Below, piece after piece: positions 29,881 to 39,336 of a stretch of 64,000 nt of DNA (positions are counted from its first letter, which is position 1; each line of letters starts with the position of its first letter). Below the pieces are notes generated by a model. It made no database searches. It was not told the DNA's origin and saw only the letters and a list, made by a program, of their open reading frames with translations. Where the stretch lies: assembly GCA_030849075.1 (NCBI GenBank), contig JASAOO010003546.1:1-64000 (forward strand), read 5' to 3'. This stretch comes from Zelonia costaricensis. Lineage: Eukaryota > Euglenozoa > Kinetoplastea > Trypanosomatida > Trypanosomatidae. The translations under genes were made by a program, and so were the position numbers.

Positions 29881-30851
29881 CCTGCCCTGCTACAGGGCGA
29901 CCTCCTCACCCCCCTCCCCGCGTAAATGACGTGACAAGCAAGTGCCTGCGATGCGGTGGGAGCTGTCCCGGTCAAGGGCGCTAGCGAGCCTTGTGGCGTC
30001 CCGCACACTGCCGCTCGACCTACGAGTGCACGTCGCCTGCCGCGTCACGCCTGAAGCTAAGGATCGGTGCCGCCGCCCGTGTTCCCCCCTACGCACACTC
30101 GCTGGCGCCTCGGGTGGTGTCGGAACGGCAACCGGCAGCTGGAGCAGTGCGAGATGGAAGTTGTTGATAGGGAGGGTGGGTGACTTGCAAGAGGAAGATG
30201 ACGGTGCAGCAAGCTGGGTAGACGAGGGCGGAGAAGGGGAGGGAGAGGCGGAGGGTGGAGAGGAGCACGTGCAGAGGAAGAGAACGAAACACCGTCAACG
30301 CCTTGACACCCCCGTACCTCATCCGCTTCGTGAGGGTGGACCATGCGCGGTATCGTGTGGCGAGCGAGACGGGGGAGGGACAGAGTGAAGTGGCGGCCCA
30401 ACCTGTGCGTGAGACAACATGGTGAACCCACACTATGCATCATGAGAGCTGCGGCGACTCTCCACCATCGCTTGATCGTGTCGTGACTGCAACGAAGACG
30501 CGGCACACAGAAGCTCGGTGTTCTCCATCAAAAAGGGGGTGTAACGCCTCGCGGCAAGTGATGGCGTTCCTCTCTCCCCCTCCCTGTTGCTGTGTGGCCT
30601 TTTGCTTTGTTTTTTTTCCTTCCAGTTCCGCTTTAGCGTCGCTTGTTAAGTCGCGCCAGTTAGTGGGGAAGGGGTGTCCGCGGCAGCCCCAGTGCACGCC
30701 AGTAAAAAGGGCAATGCGTAGAGCGGGTGGGGGTGTGGGGGTACAGTGCACGCATGCAGCGGCGACAGAGCTGCCCTCGCGCCTCTCTGCGTGGGGCGGA
30801 TAGGAAGACAATCTGCCTCCCCGGGCTCCCCGCTCCTGCTCACACCACGCT
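29881..30851. other. Intergenic
   Basis: Nearly 1 kb spacer. It contains a purine-rich block at 30190-30290 (pyrimidine-rich on the minus strand) and a T run near 30610-30620. No recognisable gene; it includes the 3' UTR of RPB8 on the right. Confidence 0.7.
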
Positions 30852-31301
30852 CTAGTTCTTCACCCGCTTGATAAGGATGAAGACGTCGCTGTTGTAGTGC
30901 ACATCGCGCAGGCCCTGCGGCTTGCCAACAATGTTGACGAGCAGGCCGCCGCAGCTAATGTGCACATTCACCTCCAACCCGTTCTCCACCACCTCCTGGC
31001 CGTACACGCGGCCGTGCATGGCATAGTCGCAGTCGTTGAGCCGCGTCTCGCGGTGGTAGATGCTGTGGTCGTAGTACTTGCTGCCCGTCTTGCCGCCTAG
31101 CTCGAGCGAGTTGGCCAGCACGATGGTGAGGCGGTCGTTCGTGGCGACAGGAAACTCCTCAGAGTTGATGTCGGCCGTGATGGTGAGGGAGCCGTCCTGG
31201 TTAACGCAGCGGATGCGCGAGACGCGGAGGTACACCGTGCCCTCGGTGTTGACGCCGTTCACCGTGAAGGTGTCTTCGAGAATGACTGGATTCGTGCTCA
31301 T
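30852..31301 (-). CDS. RPB8: RNA polymerase I/II/III shared subunit RPB8 (RPABC3), 149 aa
   Basis: RPB8 is a small subunit common to all three nuclear RNA polymerases, with an OB-type fold. ATG 31301 gives 149 residues, the usual family length. Family landmarks are visible in order: an N-terminal EDTFTV strand, VSRIRC (about 27-32), an alternating DINSEEFPV strand, the YAMHGRVYG segment aligning with the YVMYGKVY of other eukaryotes, SCGGLLVNIVG matching the SYGGLL segment, and the terminal VFILIKRVKN matching YLLMKKL. No residue loss is apparent. The upstream sequence is a C/CT-rich tract running directly into CACAG, one nucleotide before the ATG. Nuclear. Confidence 0.96.
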   Translation of the reverse strand: MSTNPVILEDTFTVNGVNTEGTVYLRVSRIRCVNQDGSLTITADINSEEFPVATNDRLTIVLANSLELGGKTGSKYYDHSIYHRETRLNDCDYAMHGRVYGQEVVENGLEVNVHISCGGLLVNIVGKPQGLRDVHYNSDVFILIKRVKN

Positions 31302-31342
31302 CCTGTGCAGACAGAGAGAGAGCGGGGTTGGGGGGGGGGGGG
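31302..31342 (-). promoter_or_regulatory. Splice acceptor almost touching the RPB8 start codon
   Basis: On the minus strand a C14 run, AACCCCG, then CTCTCTCTCTGTCTGCACAG lead directly to G-ATG. If this AG is used, the mRNA carries the spliced leader plus one genomic nucleotide before the start codon. Confidence 0.55.
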
Positions 31343-32142
31343 CAACAGGTGGGAAAAGCTGTCGCGGGAGACCTAGGCCCCAGGACGGCACAGAAACTCG
31401 TGTGTGTGTGTGTGTTCTTGCGCTACCGAGGCCAAGACGGTGAGCGGGACGGTGAGGCGGCAAGGACTGCACGACGAGCACGCGGCAATGTGGAGATGTA
31501 AAACAAAACCAAAAACAGCATAAAGGCGAGCGGGGTGTGTGTGTGTTTGCAGGGGCGAGCAAGAGGGTAAGGAGAGAAGGTCGGCGAACCAGCGCCACTG
31601 CTCGCATGTGGTCATCTTCGCGAAAGACGCAAAGCGGGTCCTCGCCTCACGTTCTTCTGTTTCTCTCTGACCATTTCAGCAGAAGTGTGCAGAGCAGGTG
31701 GGAGGAGGAGGAGGGGGGGGGCGGCGGATGCAGCTCGAAAAAGCAGCGCCCAGCGCAGGCTCCAGTTTTCCGCGTCTCGCCTGCTCTCGTTGTTTTTGAG
31801 TCCTGGGCTAAGTGCTTGTGTGTGGACGTGGAGCACGCTTGTTGGCTTCTGTACATGCACCCGCTCGCACGTTTGCACGGCGGGGGAGAAGAAAGAAGTC
31901 GTCTTCCAGCTTTCCCAGCATTCACGCGCGATGGGGCAGAGGCGGATGAGGGAGGAGAAAAGAAAAGGCGGCAGAACAGGGGCGCGGTGTAAGCAGCGCA
32001 ACTGGCAGAGCAGCTCGGTTGTCAAAGAGAACCAAGAAAAGGGCAATGCGACGCGACAGCTGCGTGGCGCCTGCCGTACGCGGCGGCAGAGAGAGAGAAA
32101 GGAGGGGACGACGAGAGGAGCGCGACGCGGTGATAGCGGACA
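31343..32142. other. Intergenic upstream of RPB8
   Basis: Contains GT runs near 31398-31414 and 31534-31548 and the G10 run near 31714-31722. It is 3' UTR of the EF-hand gene on its right side. No coding sequence supported. Confidence 0.65.
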
Positions 32143-32607
32143 CTAGCGAAACATCTCTGGGGTCATCTTGTAGATGCAGTCTGTCACGACCAGGTTGCCC
32201 TCCATGTCCATCTCTGACCGCATCTCCTCCACAAACTCGTTCATCTCCTCCGCCGTGAGTGCGTCGCCCATCGTGGTGAGGTAGTAGCGCAGCTCGTGGG
32301 GGGTGATGAGGCCGCGCTTGTCGGAGTCAAAGCCCTGGAAGGCGGCCCGCACCTCTTGCGGGGAGACGGACTCCGAGAAGGCCCGCTTCAGAGCCGCGCA
32401 GAAGTCTTCGAAGCCGAAGCTGCCGCGGTTGCTGGGGTCGGCGATCGTCTTCAAGTCAGCCATGACAGACTCCAACGGTGCAGCCCCGCACAAGCGCACC
32501 AGCGTCGCCAGGTCGTCGTCGCGCACGCGGCCGATTTTGTCGCGGTCTAGTACATCGAAGTGTTTGCGAAAAAACACCACGCTGACATCGCTGAACTGCG
32601 AAGACAT
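32143..32607 (-). CDS. Calmodulin-like EF-hand protein, 154 aa
   Basis: ATG 32607 (MSSQFSDV) gives 154 residues with the four-hand length and layout of calmodulin/centrin relatives. The third loop (residues 94-105, DSDKRGLITPHE) is near-canonical, with Asp94, Asp96, Gly99, Ile101 and Glu105 in place. The first loop (21-32) ends in Asp instead of Glu, the second (57-68) lacks acidic residues at positions 3 and 5, and the fourth (from about 134) is incomplete. So probably only one site binds calcium well. It is likely a regulatory or structural partner, cytosolic or flagellar; the exact target cannot be told. A C/CT-rich tract ending in CCCCAG lies 11 nt before the ATG. Confidence 0.92.
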   Translation of the reverse strand: MSSQFSDVSVVFFRKHFDVLDRDKIGRVRDDDLATLVRLCGAAPLESVMADLKTIADPSNRGSFGFEDFCAALKRAFSESVSPQEVRAAFQGFDSDKRGLITPHELRYYLTTMGDALTAEEMNEFVEEMRSEMDMEGNLVVTDCIYKMTPEMFR

Positions 32608-32642
32608 GGTGCGGTGAGCTGGGGAGAGTTTGGGGGGGGGGG
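32608..32642 (-). promoter_or_regulatory. Candidate acceptor of the EF-hand gene
   Basis: On the minus strand a C-run, AAACTCTCCCCAG, then CTCACCGCACC precede the ATG. This gives a predicted 11-nt 5' UTR after the spliced leader. Confidence 0.55.
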
Positions 32643-33420
32643 TAGCCGTAGACGACAAGCGACGCCGCTCACAGCGGCACCGGGAAGTGCTTTCACGCTC
32701 GTTGAAAGATGAGGGAGCGTCGGACACAAATCGGCACGCCGCCGTGCTCCCGTCTCGGTACCACGCAGGGAGAGGTGGAGAGGTGCACCAGCGAGACACC
32801 CGCGCTACCGTCTTGTCCCCTGTGTGTTAGCAAGTGTGTGTGTGTGTGTGTACTTGGGCAGCTTCACGGAGCGGCGCACACAGAGTTGGATAAAAGACGT
32901 CAAAAAAAAACGAGAAGGGGAGTCGATCAACGGTGTCGTGCATCCCATCGCGGAGAAGTAGCCCAAACTTGTCCTGGCCGCTCCGCGTCGCTGTCCTTCT
33001 TGTCAGGTGCTGCCGAAGTGAGCACGCCTGATACGGGCCTTTTCAGCGCTTCGTGACTCCGTAGCACGGGACACGCGTGTGGAGGTGGCCGTGCCACCGG
33101 GGACGCCACACAATAACGGAAAGAAGGCAGCACGCAAGGAGCGGTGAGAGAAGGGCAGGAATGAAACTCAGCCGCCCCAGCTAATGACTAGACGGTGCCG
33201 GCTTGAAGATCGTTTTGTTTTGTTTGCGTGGCTGTGCTGCACGTGACGCAGCAGCGGCAGCAGCAGCAGCAGCGGCGCGCACGGTGCAAAGCGGAAAAGG
33301 AGCCTAACCGCACGTGGCAAAAGCCACCCGGTGACGAAAGCCGAAGGCGGTGCGCGAAGTCGCCGGTGGTACGGACACTCACAAACACAACCGCGTTCCG
33401 AGTGCGCTCCAGCAAGCGCA
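32643..33420. other. Intergenic
   Basis: Contains a GT run at 32833-32850, an A run near 32902-32910, and CAG/CAGCAG triplets at 33249-33273. No coding sequence seen. Confidence 0.7.
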
Positions 33421-35316
33421 CTACGAAAGGCTCTGGAAGAGGGACGCAACACCAGCAGAGTTCAGAACTCCTGTATCGAGCAAGCTGGCCAGCTCGCTCC
33501 GGAAAAAGTCAGCTGCTCTGCCTGGCTTCACTTGCGCAGCCACGCAGACATGCTCCAGTTTTGTGAGAGAATCCGCAATGACCGACAGCGGCAGCAGTTC
33601 TTCCGCAAGCGAGACGCACGTGCCCAGACGCGCGCCGTACGTTTGTGACACAAACTGCTCGGCGGCCTCGAGGAGGAGGCGCACGGCGACGACCGCGCTC
33701 ATCGCCTTACATAGGAGGAGGAAGCCGAAGTCATCGCTGACAGGCGCCGGCTCGGGCAGACCGCTGTCGAGCGAGGTGAGCGCTGCGCCAGGAGAGGCCA
33801 GCAGCGCGGCCCCAAGCTTCCGGAACGTCGTCAGCTCGAGGTCGTCCTGCAAAAAACTGAGCTTAGTGTAGCTCTCCATAGCGGCCAACTCGGCGGCGGC
33901 GCAGGAAGCTTGGAAGAAAAACTGGAGGAAGATGCGCAGCGTCTCATGCTGAAGGTGCCGCACATCAGCGGGAGACAACACGTCGCCCGTCGTGGGATAC
34001 GCATCAGCCAGCGCGCCCCACTCGCTGAATTGCACGAACCCCTCGGCGTACGGCGCGACTAAGAAGAGGAACGGGAACGAAAGCGCGCAGTTCAGCGGCA
34101 ACTCCTCTGCAGCCGAGCGCGGGGCTAGTGTCACGGGCCTCCCCGAGCCACGTACGCGCAGATGCTTCACGAAGATGGCCTCGAAAAGCGAGCTGAATCC
34201 TCGCGTGGTGTCGAACGGGTCCTTCTCGAAGCCCGAGCGGGCTACGTCCTTCACGACGCGGTAGTAAAAGGCATCGCTGCAGACGACTCCGTTGCGAAAG
34301 TCGGTTGCGTACAGCAGCACCTCTGGCGCCGCCTCGTCGAGTGCGCACACCAGCTCGGCCACGTAGCCGAAGTAGTTCGGGATGTCGGTGTACACTTCGC
34401 TGTCCACGTCGGCCGCAACAACGGAGCGGAGCTCGCGGTAGACGGCGTGCAACTCGCCCTCCGAGGGGTTAGCGCTGCGCACGAGCGCGCCAAAGAAGCG
34501 GCGCTCGTTATCGCACTTGTTCGTGCGCAAGATAGTGGGCAGCATGACCGCCACCACGTCCGCCAGATTCGCCCTCACCCTAGTCTCAATGGCGAGAGCC
34601 TTTGCCGACCACTCGTCCACGATGCGACAGCCCCGCAGCGTTTCCCAGATGGTAAGCTGGCGTTGAAACCCCGGGTTTGGCTGAACAACTGGCCGCGTGC
34701 ACCGGACAAAGCTCATCGCCTCATCGCGCGAAAGCCCGTACTTTTTGATGAAGTATGCAATAACGACGGAGGCGGAACGACTCACGCCCACCATGCAATG
34801 CACCGCCACAGCGGGGGCGGAGGTGTAGTGCTCTTCAGACACCGGCTCGAGACACGCACGCGACCGGAGCACGAGCTCGATCAGAACTGCGCATTCGAGG
34901 AAGTGCTGGTCGATGTTGTACGTTGGCGTGTCCTCCGCTGGAATGGTGACGACAAACACCCTCCGCTGCTCTTTTGGCGTCGTCACGGCCGCGCGGCAGT
35001 ACTCGTCCAACTCGCACAGAAAATCGCCCTGCGAGCCGAATTTTCGAAACGTGTGTGCGCTACCGCTGCCGTCCTTCTCAAAAACCCGGTACTTGGTGAC
35101 GTACGCCTCGCCGCACAAGTTTATCACGAGAGACATGCCATGCTCTACGCACTTCGTCTTCTCCGCCACCTCCGAGGCGCACGTGAGGTAGAGTCCAGGA
35201 GTGACTTCGCTAATGCACTGCCAGGGCAAGACGTCGTCTTCGGGAAGTGTGCTGTGCGAACCCGGCGAGGGTACCGCCTCAGTGCTCCACTGCAGCGCTT
35301 CTAGAATTGCGTCCAT
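33421..35316 (-). CDS. Dual-specificity phosphatase with long unique C-terminus, 631 aa
   Basis: The start is ATG 35316 (MDAILEAL), preceded by a pyrimidine tract and AG near 35344. The N-terminal ~230 residues are a DSP-type protein phosphatase domain. The catalytic P-loop HCMVGVSRS has nucleophile Cys174 and Arg180 (residues 173-181). It is followed by the family's SxVIAYFIKKYG helix and the VRCTRPVVQPNPGFQRQL ending (about 204-221). Asp129 or Asp136 is the likely general acid. It should remove phosphate from Ser/Thr/Tyr of a target kinase or a related substrate. Residues about 235-631 show no family I know: mostly helical, with hydrophobic and acidic stretches and Cys scattered, perhaps a helical-repeat interaction domain. 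All catalytic residues visible are intact, so an active enzyme is expected. Confidence 0.93.
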   Translation of the reverse strand: MDAILEALQWSTEAVPSPGSHSTLPEDDVLPWQCISEVTPGLYLTCASEVAEKTKCVEHGMSLVINLCGEAYVTKYRVFEKDGSGSAHTFRKFGSQGDFLCELDEYCRAAVTTPKEQRRVFVVTIPAEDTPTYNIDQHFLECAVLIELVLRSRACLEPVSEEHYTSAPAVAVHCMVGVSRSASVVIAYFIKKYGLSRDEAMSFVRCTRPVVQPNPGFQRQLTIWETLRGCRIVDEWSAKALAIETRVRANLADVVAVMLPTILRTNKCDNERRFFGALVRSANPSEGELHAVYRELRSVVAADVDSEVYTDIPNYFGYVAELVCALDEAAPEVLLYATDFRNGVVCSDAFYYRVVKDVARSGFEKDPFDTTRGFSSLFEAIFVKHLRVRGSGRPVTLAPRSAAEELPLNCALSFPFLFLVAPYAEGFVQFSEWGALADAYPTTGDVLSPADVRHLQHETLRIFLQFFFQASCAAAELAAMESYTKLSFLQDDLELTTFRKLGAALLASPGAALTSLDSGLPEPAPVSDDFGFLLLCKAMSAVVAVRLLLEAAEQFVSQTYGARLGTCVSLAEELLPLSVIADSLTKLEHVCVAAQVKPGRAADFFRSELASLLDTGVLNSAGVASLFQSLS

Positions 35317-35942
35317 AGGGATGTGTCGCGAAGGGCGGTGCGTCTGAGATAGCGGATCGAAAAAAGAAGTGAGCGCAGCGGGGACTAAACGTGAGACATC
35401 CTCATTTCCCACAACAACAACAATCAAAAAAAAAGGGAGAACACAGAGGCAGAGGAGAAGGAGAGAATAAGGAGGACAGGCAAATTGACTGTGAGAACTT
35501 CGGCAAGTCAACGGGAGGGCGTGGTGAGTGAGGAAAAAGCGACAGATCGAGCCAGGCCGCTCCTGCGTTTTGCCTGTCGCGTACTGCGCGGCAGCAAAAA
35601 GAGACAGGTCATTTTTCATGTGTCGGCACCCTGTGTGTCAATATGAAACCTGTTTCCTCTTGATCGCAGTATGTGGCGCGTGCCCTGTTTTCCTGACGCC
35701 GAGCTGCACTTTCGTAGCCGATCCGTAGATTTGCACACCGACGAAAAACCGTGAGCAGAAAGACGCATAGGGGTTGATGGTCTAGGCGAGAAACAACCTC
35801 TGTGGGTTTGTTCTCGCAGCTTCCTTGACTTGATGTCCCTCGGCCTTTTTTTTCTTTCTGCTGTGTTTGTGTGCGAGTGCATCTCGTTCACTTCTTTTTT
35901 CCTTTGTGAGTTAGCAACAGGCACTGGGTTGCAGACGGAGAA
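35317..35942. other. Intergenic between RET2 and the phosphatase gene
   Basis: Contains the phosphatase leader (acceptor near 35344), an A run at 35427-35434 and a T-rich patch at 35846-35860. No coding sequence supported. Confidence 0.7.
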
Positions 35943-37517
35943 CTAGAGGACACCGTCATTGCGAATCCAACCCAGCACATTCTTTGTGACGTCAGACGCA
36001 GTGCTCTGATTCCGTCTGTTCTTCACGGCCTTCTCGCCGAGGTCCTCCATCGACCGCCTGCGCTGCTGAAACTGCATCTTGTTGAGGGCGTGACGGGCCT
36101 CAAGCTGGTCTGTCGGAATTGAGTCGGAGTGGATGCCACGGTCGCTCAGGCTGCGCTCCACTCGTGGCGGCCGTGGTGGCCGCCGCGTGAGCGAGGAGAT
36201 GGCAAACTGAGGGTCGTGCAGCTCCTCGACGAGCCTAAGGGTAGCCAGTCGGTGCGCCTCCTGAACGTACGCTGCAGAGTCCGCGTCGAGGTTGCGCGAA
36301 ATGTTGTCGAGGCCGTAGGGGTCCTTGATGGCAAAATGGAAAAATGGCGGCTTGCCGATGGCGCCAGTGCTCTTGTCCCACTGCATCGTTGACTTGGACA
36401 GAGACATGTTTGTTGTGCACACGACGCTGCGTTGGTAATCGAAGACCGCGCCAAAGTACTCGAGAAACGCAGCCAGCAGGTAGCCCACCTCTGCACCCGC
36501 AGCAAGGCTTCCTTCGGCGAGCGGGCGGTAGTCCGGATTTGGGTTGAGGCTGCTCGGCCCCTCCGCCACCTTTTTCGGTGTCAGTTGTGGAATCGCCTGC
36601 ACGAGCGACAGAAAGTGCACCATCATCACAGTCAGTGCGTAGCTCGCAAGAAGCCCGTCGATCGAGTTGAGAATGCCGCTGGCACGTCCCCACTTCTTGA
36701 GAACGAGAAGAAGGTGTCGCGAGTATGGGTGATGGGCAAGGGCCTCGCCAAGCAGGTGCGAATTGCGCAGCCCTGTCGACGACAGACAAAAGTCGAACGG
36801 GTATCGGTACACCTCGGGCCCGTGCCGCGGATCGACGGGCAGCCGCAGAGGAATCTCAATCTCGTTGTGCACCTTCAGATTCGCGAGCGCATAGACGAGT
36901 GATGAGGTGCTCGCAAACTGCACCGTCGCGAACTGGCTCGTGTTGTTCCACTGAACCGAGGTGGCGTTGTAATTGGACACAACTCGGCTACAAAAGCTAT
37001 CGGCCTCGGCACTACTCATTTGCCTGCTAAACTGAAAAATGCCGTCGCACGAAAGGGTGTGAAACGGCGAGCCGGGCAAAGTGTGACTCACCCGGTCCGC
37101 TTTGATGACCGGCACGCGAGCTTTGGGATAAACCCGAGCACGCAGGCCAAGGCGGCGCAGCTCCCGCGACGCGCGACGCATGATTTCCCCAGCCTCCTCA
37201 AATCCAGGCTCGACGTCGAGGATGCCGACAAAATCGACATCGCCGCCAACCTCCAGCAGCCCTGCCGTCACTAGGCCGCCAAAGATGTAAATGGACATGT
37301 CATAGCCCATCGACTGCACAATCGACTCAAGCTGCTCGCGAGCCGTGCAGCATTCATCAAAGGCGTTTTTTCCGGTGTCGCAAGAGCGTGCCTGCTCGAT
37401 GACAGCTTGCCCAAGACCGTGCCACCGCGGATCGGTTGGGACAGGGAGTTTGGACTGCCACGGAATGTGGAAGGCCCGTGCCGCACGCAGGCCGCGCGGC
37501 GCTAGAATCCGACGCAT
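35943..37517 (-). CDS. RET2: RNA-editing terminal uridylyltransferase 2 (RET2/KRET2), 524 aa
   Basis: RET2 is the TUTase of the editing core complex that adds U residues to the mRNA 5' cleavage fragment during guide-RNA-directed U-insertion editing in the mitochondrion. ATG 37517 begins MRRILAPRGLRAARAF, a mitochondrial presequence. The nucleotidyltransferase core has the FGGL...GGDVDF signature with metal-binding Asp93 and Asp95, and a third acidic residue Asp242 in YPFDFCLSSTGLRNSHLL. The ~100 residues between them form the inserted middle domain typical of RET2, absent from the minimal TUTases. The poly(A)-polymerase-associated domain follows (about 255-400), with LLLVLKKWGR and the DYRPLAEGSL region near the UTP pocket. 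The tail from about 425 is basic and probably disordered. MEAT1-type enzymes are the main alternative; the middle domain argues against them. Confidence 0.88.
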   Translation of the reverse strand: MRRILAPRGLRAARAFHIPWQSKLPVPTDPRWHGLGQAVIEQARSCDTGKNAFDECCTAREQLESIVQSMGYDMSIYIFGGLVTAGLLEVGGDVDFVGILDVEPGFEEAGEIMRRASRELRRLGLRARVYPKARVPVIKADRVSHTLPGSPFHTLSCDGIFQFSRQMSSAEADSFCSRVVSNYNATSVQWNNTSQFATVQFASTSSLVYALANLKVHNEIEIPLRLPVDPRHGPEVYRYPFDFCLSSTGLRNSHLLGEALAHHPYSRHLLLVLKKWGRASGILNSIDGLLASYALTVMMVHFLSLVQAIPQLTPKKVAEGPSSLNPNPDYRPLAEGSLAAGAEVGYLLAAFLEYFGAVFDYQRSVVCTTNMSLSKSTMQWDKSTGAIGKPPFFHFAIKDPYGLDNISRNLDADSAAYVQEAHRLATLRLVEELHDPQFAISSLTRRPPRPPRVERSLSDRGIHSDSIPTDQLEARHALNKMQFQQRRRSMEDLGEKAVKNRRNQSTASDVTKNVLGWIRNDGVL

Positions 37518-37936
37518 TCAGCCTGCGGGAAGCAGTGGAATACGGCGCGCAGACGTAGCTGTGTGTGACTTGCACAGTAAGAAGCGGCAGAAGGGCATTC
37601 ACGGAAGGGAGTAGAGAAAAAAGGTGACGGGCTCGCTTTCCCATATTTAATCCGCTGCTCGCCGAGCTAGAATTCTTGCACAATAATTGTCCATGTCCAG
37701 CGTGTCACTTCGACAACCCATTAGAAGCAGAAGTACCGCGAGCAAGATGTGCGAGTAGAGTGATTTGTTTACTGTTGCTGCTGTTGTTTTTCTCAGCTTT
37801 TTTTTTGCCCTGTAGGTGTGCCACTGCGCGATTGCTGTGAAAAGCGCGCACAGGCAATGCATCGGTGCTGGTCAGTAGCGCGTCAGACTGCAGACTCAAC
37901 CGCACACGCAAAACAGAAAAAGCGGTTGAGCAGTGC
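37518..37936. other. Intergenic upstream of RET2
   Basis: Short spacer with a T run at 37798-37805. On the minus strand pyrimidine-rich sequence leading to AG dinucleotides lies at about 37575-37625, suitable for RET2 trans-splicing. No coding sequence seen. Confidence 0.7.
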
Positions 37937-38524
37937 CTACTCCTCTATGTTGCCCTCAAGGGTTTCGCGGAGCCGATGCAGCGCCGCAAGGCGTTTTCTA
38001 TACAGGGCGGTGGAGTCGTACTGCGGCGACGCGGAGCAGAGTAGCATGCGATCTATGTTGCGCTCGGAGAATCGGCACGGCAGGGAAACCTGCAGGTTTT
38101 CGTTAGAGGAGAAGAGTGAGTCAAGAAAGGCTTTGCGCCTCTCCATCAGCACCTCCACTCCCACGACGTCGCCGGGCGCCGGGGCACCGCACAAAGTCTC
38201 TTGCAAGATATCTTTCACGGAATTGGCGGTGACGAAAGCACCGGCCGAGGAGAACTGCTTGACCCTCGAAACGGTAGATTCCGAAAACGCCTCCCTAGCC
38301 GCGGCGGGCACCTCATCGTGGGCTGAATCACTTCGCACCATGCCAGGCTTCAGTTCGCTGCCTGTGGCCCACGGGGACTCAGAGGTGGAGGCTGCGGCAG
38401 TTGCTGGAGTGGCTCGATCAACGTGCGGGTCAAAGTACGATCGCCGACTGAAGACATCGTAGGACGTGACAAACCTGTCCGTTGTTGGCTCTTCACCGCT
38501 GGTGCTGTGATGATCTGACCACAT
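37937..38524 (-). CDS. Hypothetical protein, 195 aa; first gene of the minus array
   Basis: Family not recognised. The start is placed at ATG 38524 (MWSDHHST); the five codons before it begin with GTG, not ATG. The N-terminal ~80 residues are Ser/Thr/Ala-rich and probably disordered. The rest is helical, including VSRVKQFSSAGAFV, a VKDILQETLCG helix, GVEVLMERRKAFLDSLF and a C-terminal RKRLAALHRLRETLEG helix. The C-terminal two thirds have protein-like composition. It is the first minus-strand gene after the divergent strand-switch region. A CACAG acceptor about 7 nt before the ATG is possible. Function unknown; a small scaffold or adaptor would fit. Confidence 0.68.
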   Translation of the reverse strand: MWSDHHSTSGEEPTTDRFVTSYDVFSRRSYFDPHVDRATPATAAASTSESPWATGSELKPGMVRSDSAHDEVPAAAREAFSESTVSRVKQFSSAGAFVTANSVKDILQETLCGAPAPGDVVGVEVLMERRKAFLDSLFSSNENLQVSLPCRFSERNIDRMLLCSASPQYDSTALYRKRLAALHRLRETLEGNIEE

Positions 38525-39336
38525 CAAACGCTGTGGCACGACGTTGCCAGAAGTACTTGCTCGTCAACAGGGGGGTATTCAAGTGCGCTGGGTGCGCTGG
38601 CGCGTGCACATAGGTGTGTTGAGACGCAAACAAGAGCAAGGAAGATGAGAGGTGGAGCGTGACAGGCCACGGTGCGGGCGAAATCCATGCGCGTGGTCAG
38701 TGCGGAGGGCAACGTGAAGGCGGCGAGCGAGCTGTAGCTGAGAATGGCACAGAGCCGGGTCCAGTGCTGGCTGCTTCCTCCAGTAAAAGGCTCACAAATA
38801 CAGAGCTGAGATTCGAGAGCTCGTCTGTCCTGATCGCCTTCCCCCCTGTTTCTCATTTCCCCCCCCCCTTGCCTACTCTCTTGGAATTGTACATCCGTCT
38901 CATCGTTGCATGGCTCCCTCAGACGCCCCAGAAAACCGCCAGCGCCTGCTGTTTTCTTGCGAGAAGTCTCAACTGGTCGTCCAGTGGTGCGGCGTTCGCT
39001 TTTGTCCTCCCCCCTCGCCTCCCCGGAGTTTTCGGCGAACCGAAAACAATGAGAAGAGAAGGCAAGTATCAGTCCCCAGCCCGACACAGAGTCAGCTGCA
39101 GGAGCGCACTTCGCTGCATACAACACCCCCCCCCTCCCTCCCTCCGGACGGCATTCATCTTTAGCAGAGCTCTCACGGTACGACTCAAAGCAACCGCACA
39201 GCTGCTACGATGACTAGACGGGAGCTAAATGCCCAGGCTCACACTGCTCATTCTTTTCCTTTCTCACCCTTCTCCCCTTCCGGTATCGTGCGCTTGCCGT
39301 TCACTGTGGCAGCGGTGACGCTTCGTACTCGACAAG
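38525..39336. promoter_or_regulatory. Divergent strand-switch region, likely Pol II transcription start region
   Basis: All fifteen genes to the left are on the minus strand and all nine to the right on the plus strand, so this 812-bp interval separates two divergent polycistronic units. In trypanosomatids such regions carry H2A.Z/H4K10ac-type chromatin and start transcription in both directions without a TATA box. Seen here: C runs at 38858-38868 and 39124-39134, AG-rich segments, and a plus-strand pyrimidine tract at 39249-39284 followed by an AG at 39311-39312. No tRNA gene was recognised inside. Two overlapping ORFs of about 185-200 codons on opposite strands have poor composition and are not called. 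Confidence 0.8.
39249..39312 (+). promoter_or_regulatory. Pyrimidine tract and acceptor of the first plus-strand gene
   Basis: The run TCATTCTTTTCCTTTCTCAC continues pyrimidine-rich to about 39284. The first suitable AG after it is at 39311-39312, 24 nt before the ATG at 39337. Confidence 0.55.

Noticed and set aside
31302..31342. Possible 3' end of a cis-spliced intron before RPB8
   Set aside because: No upstream exon or GT donor in frame; cis-introns are extremely rare in trypanosomatids, so a spliced-leader acceptor is the simpler reading.
38524..39213. Two overlapping frames of about 185-200 codons within the strand-switch region, one ending in a hydrophobic signal-like segment
   Set aside because: They lie on opposite strands over the same DNA, have poor composition, and one overlaps the start of the 195-aa gene; no evidence for either.
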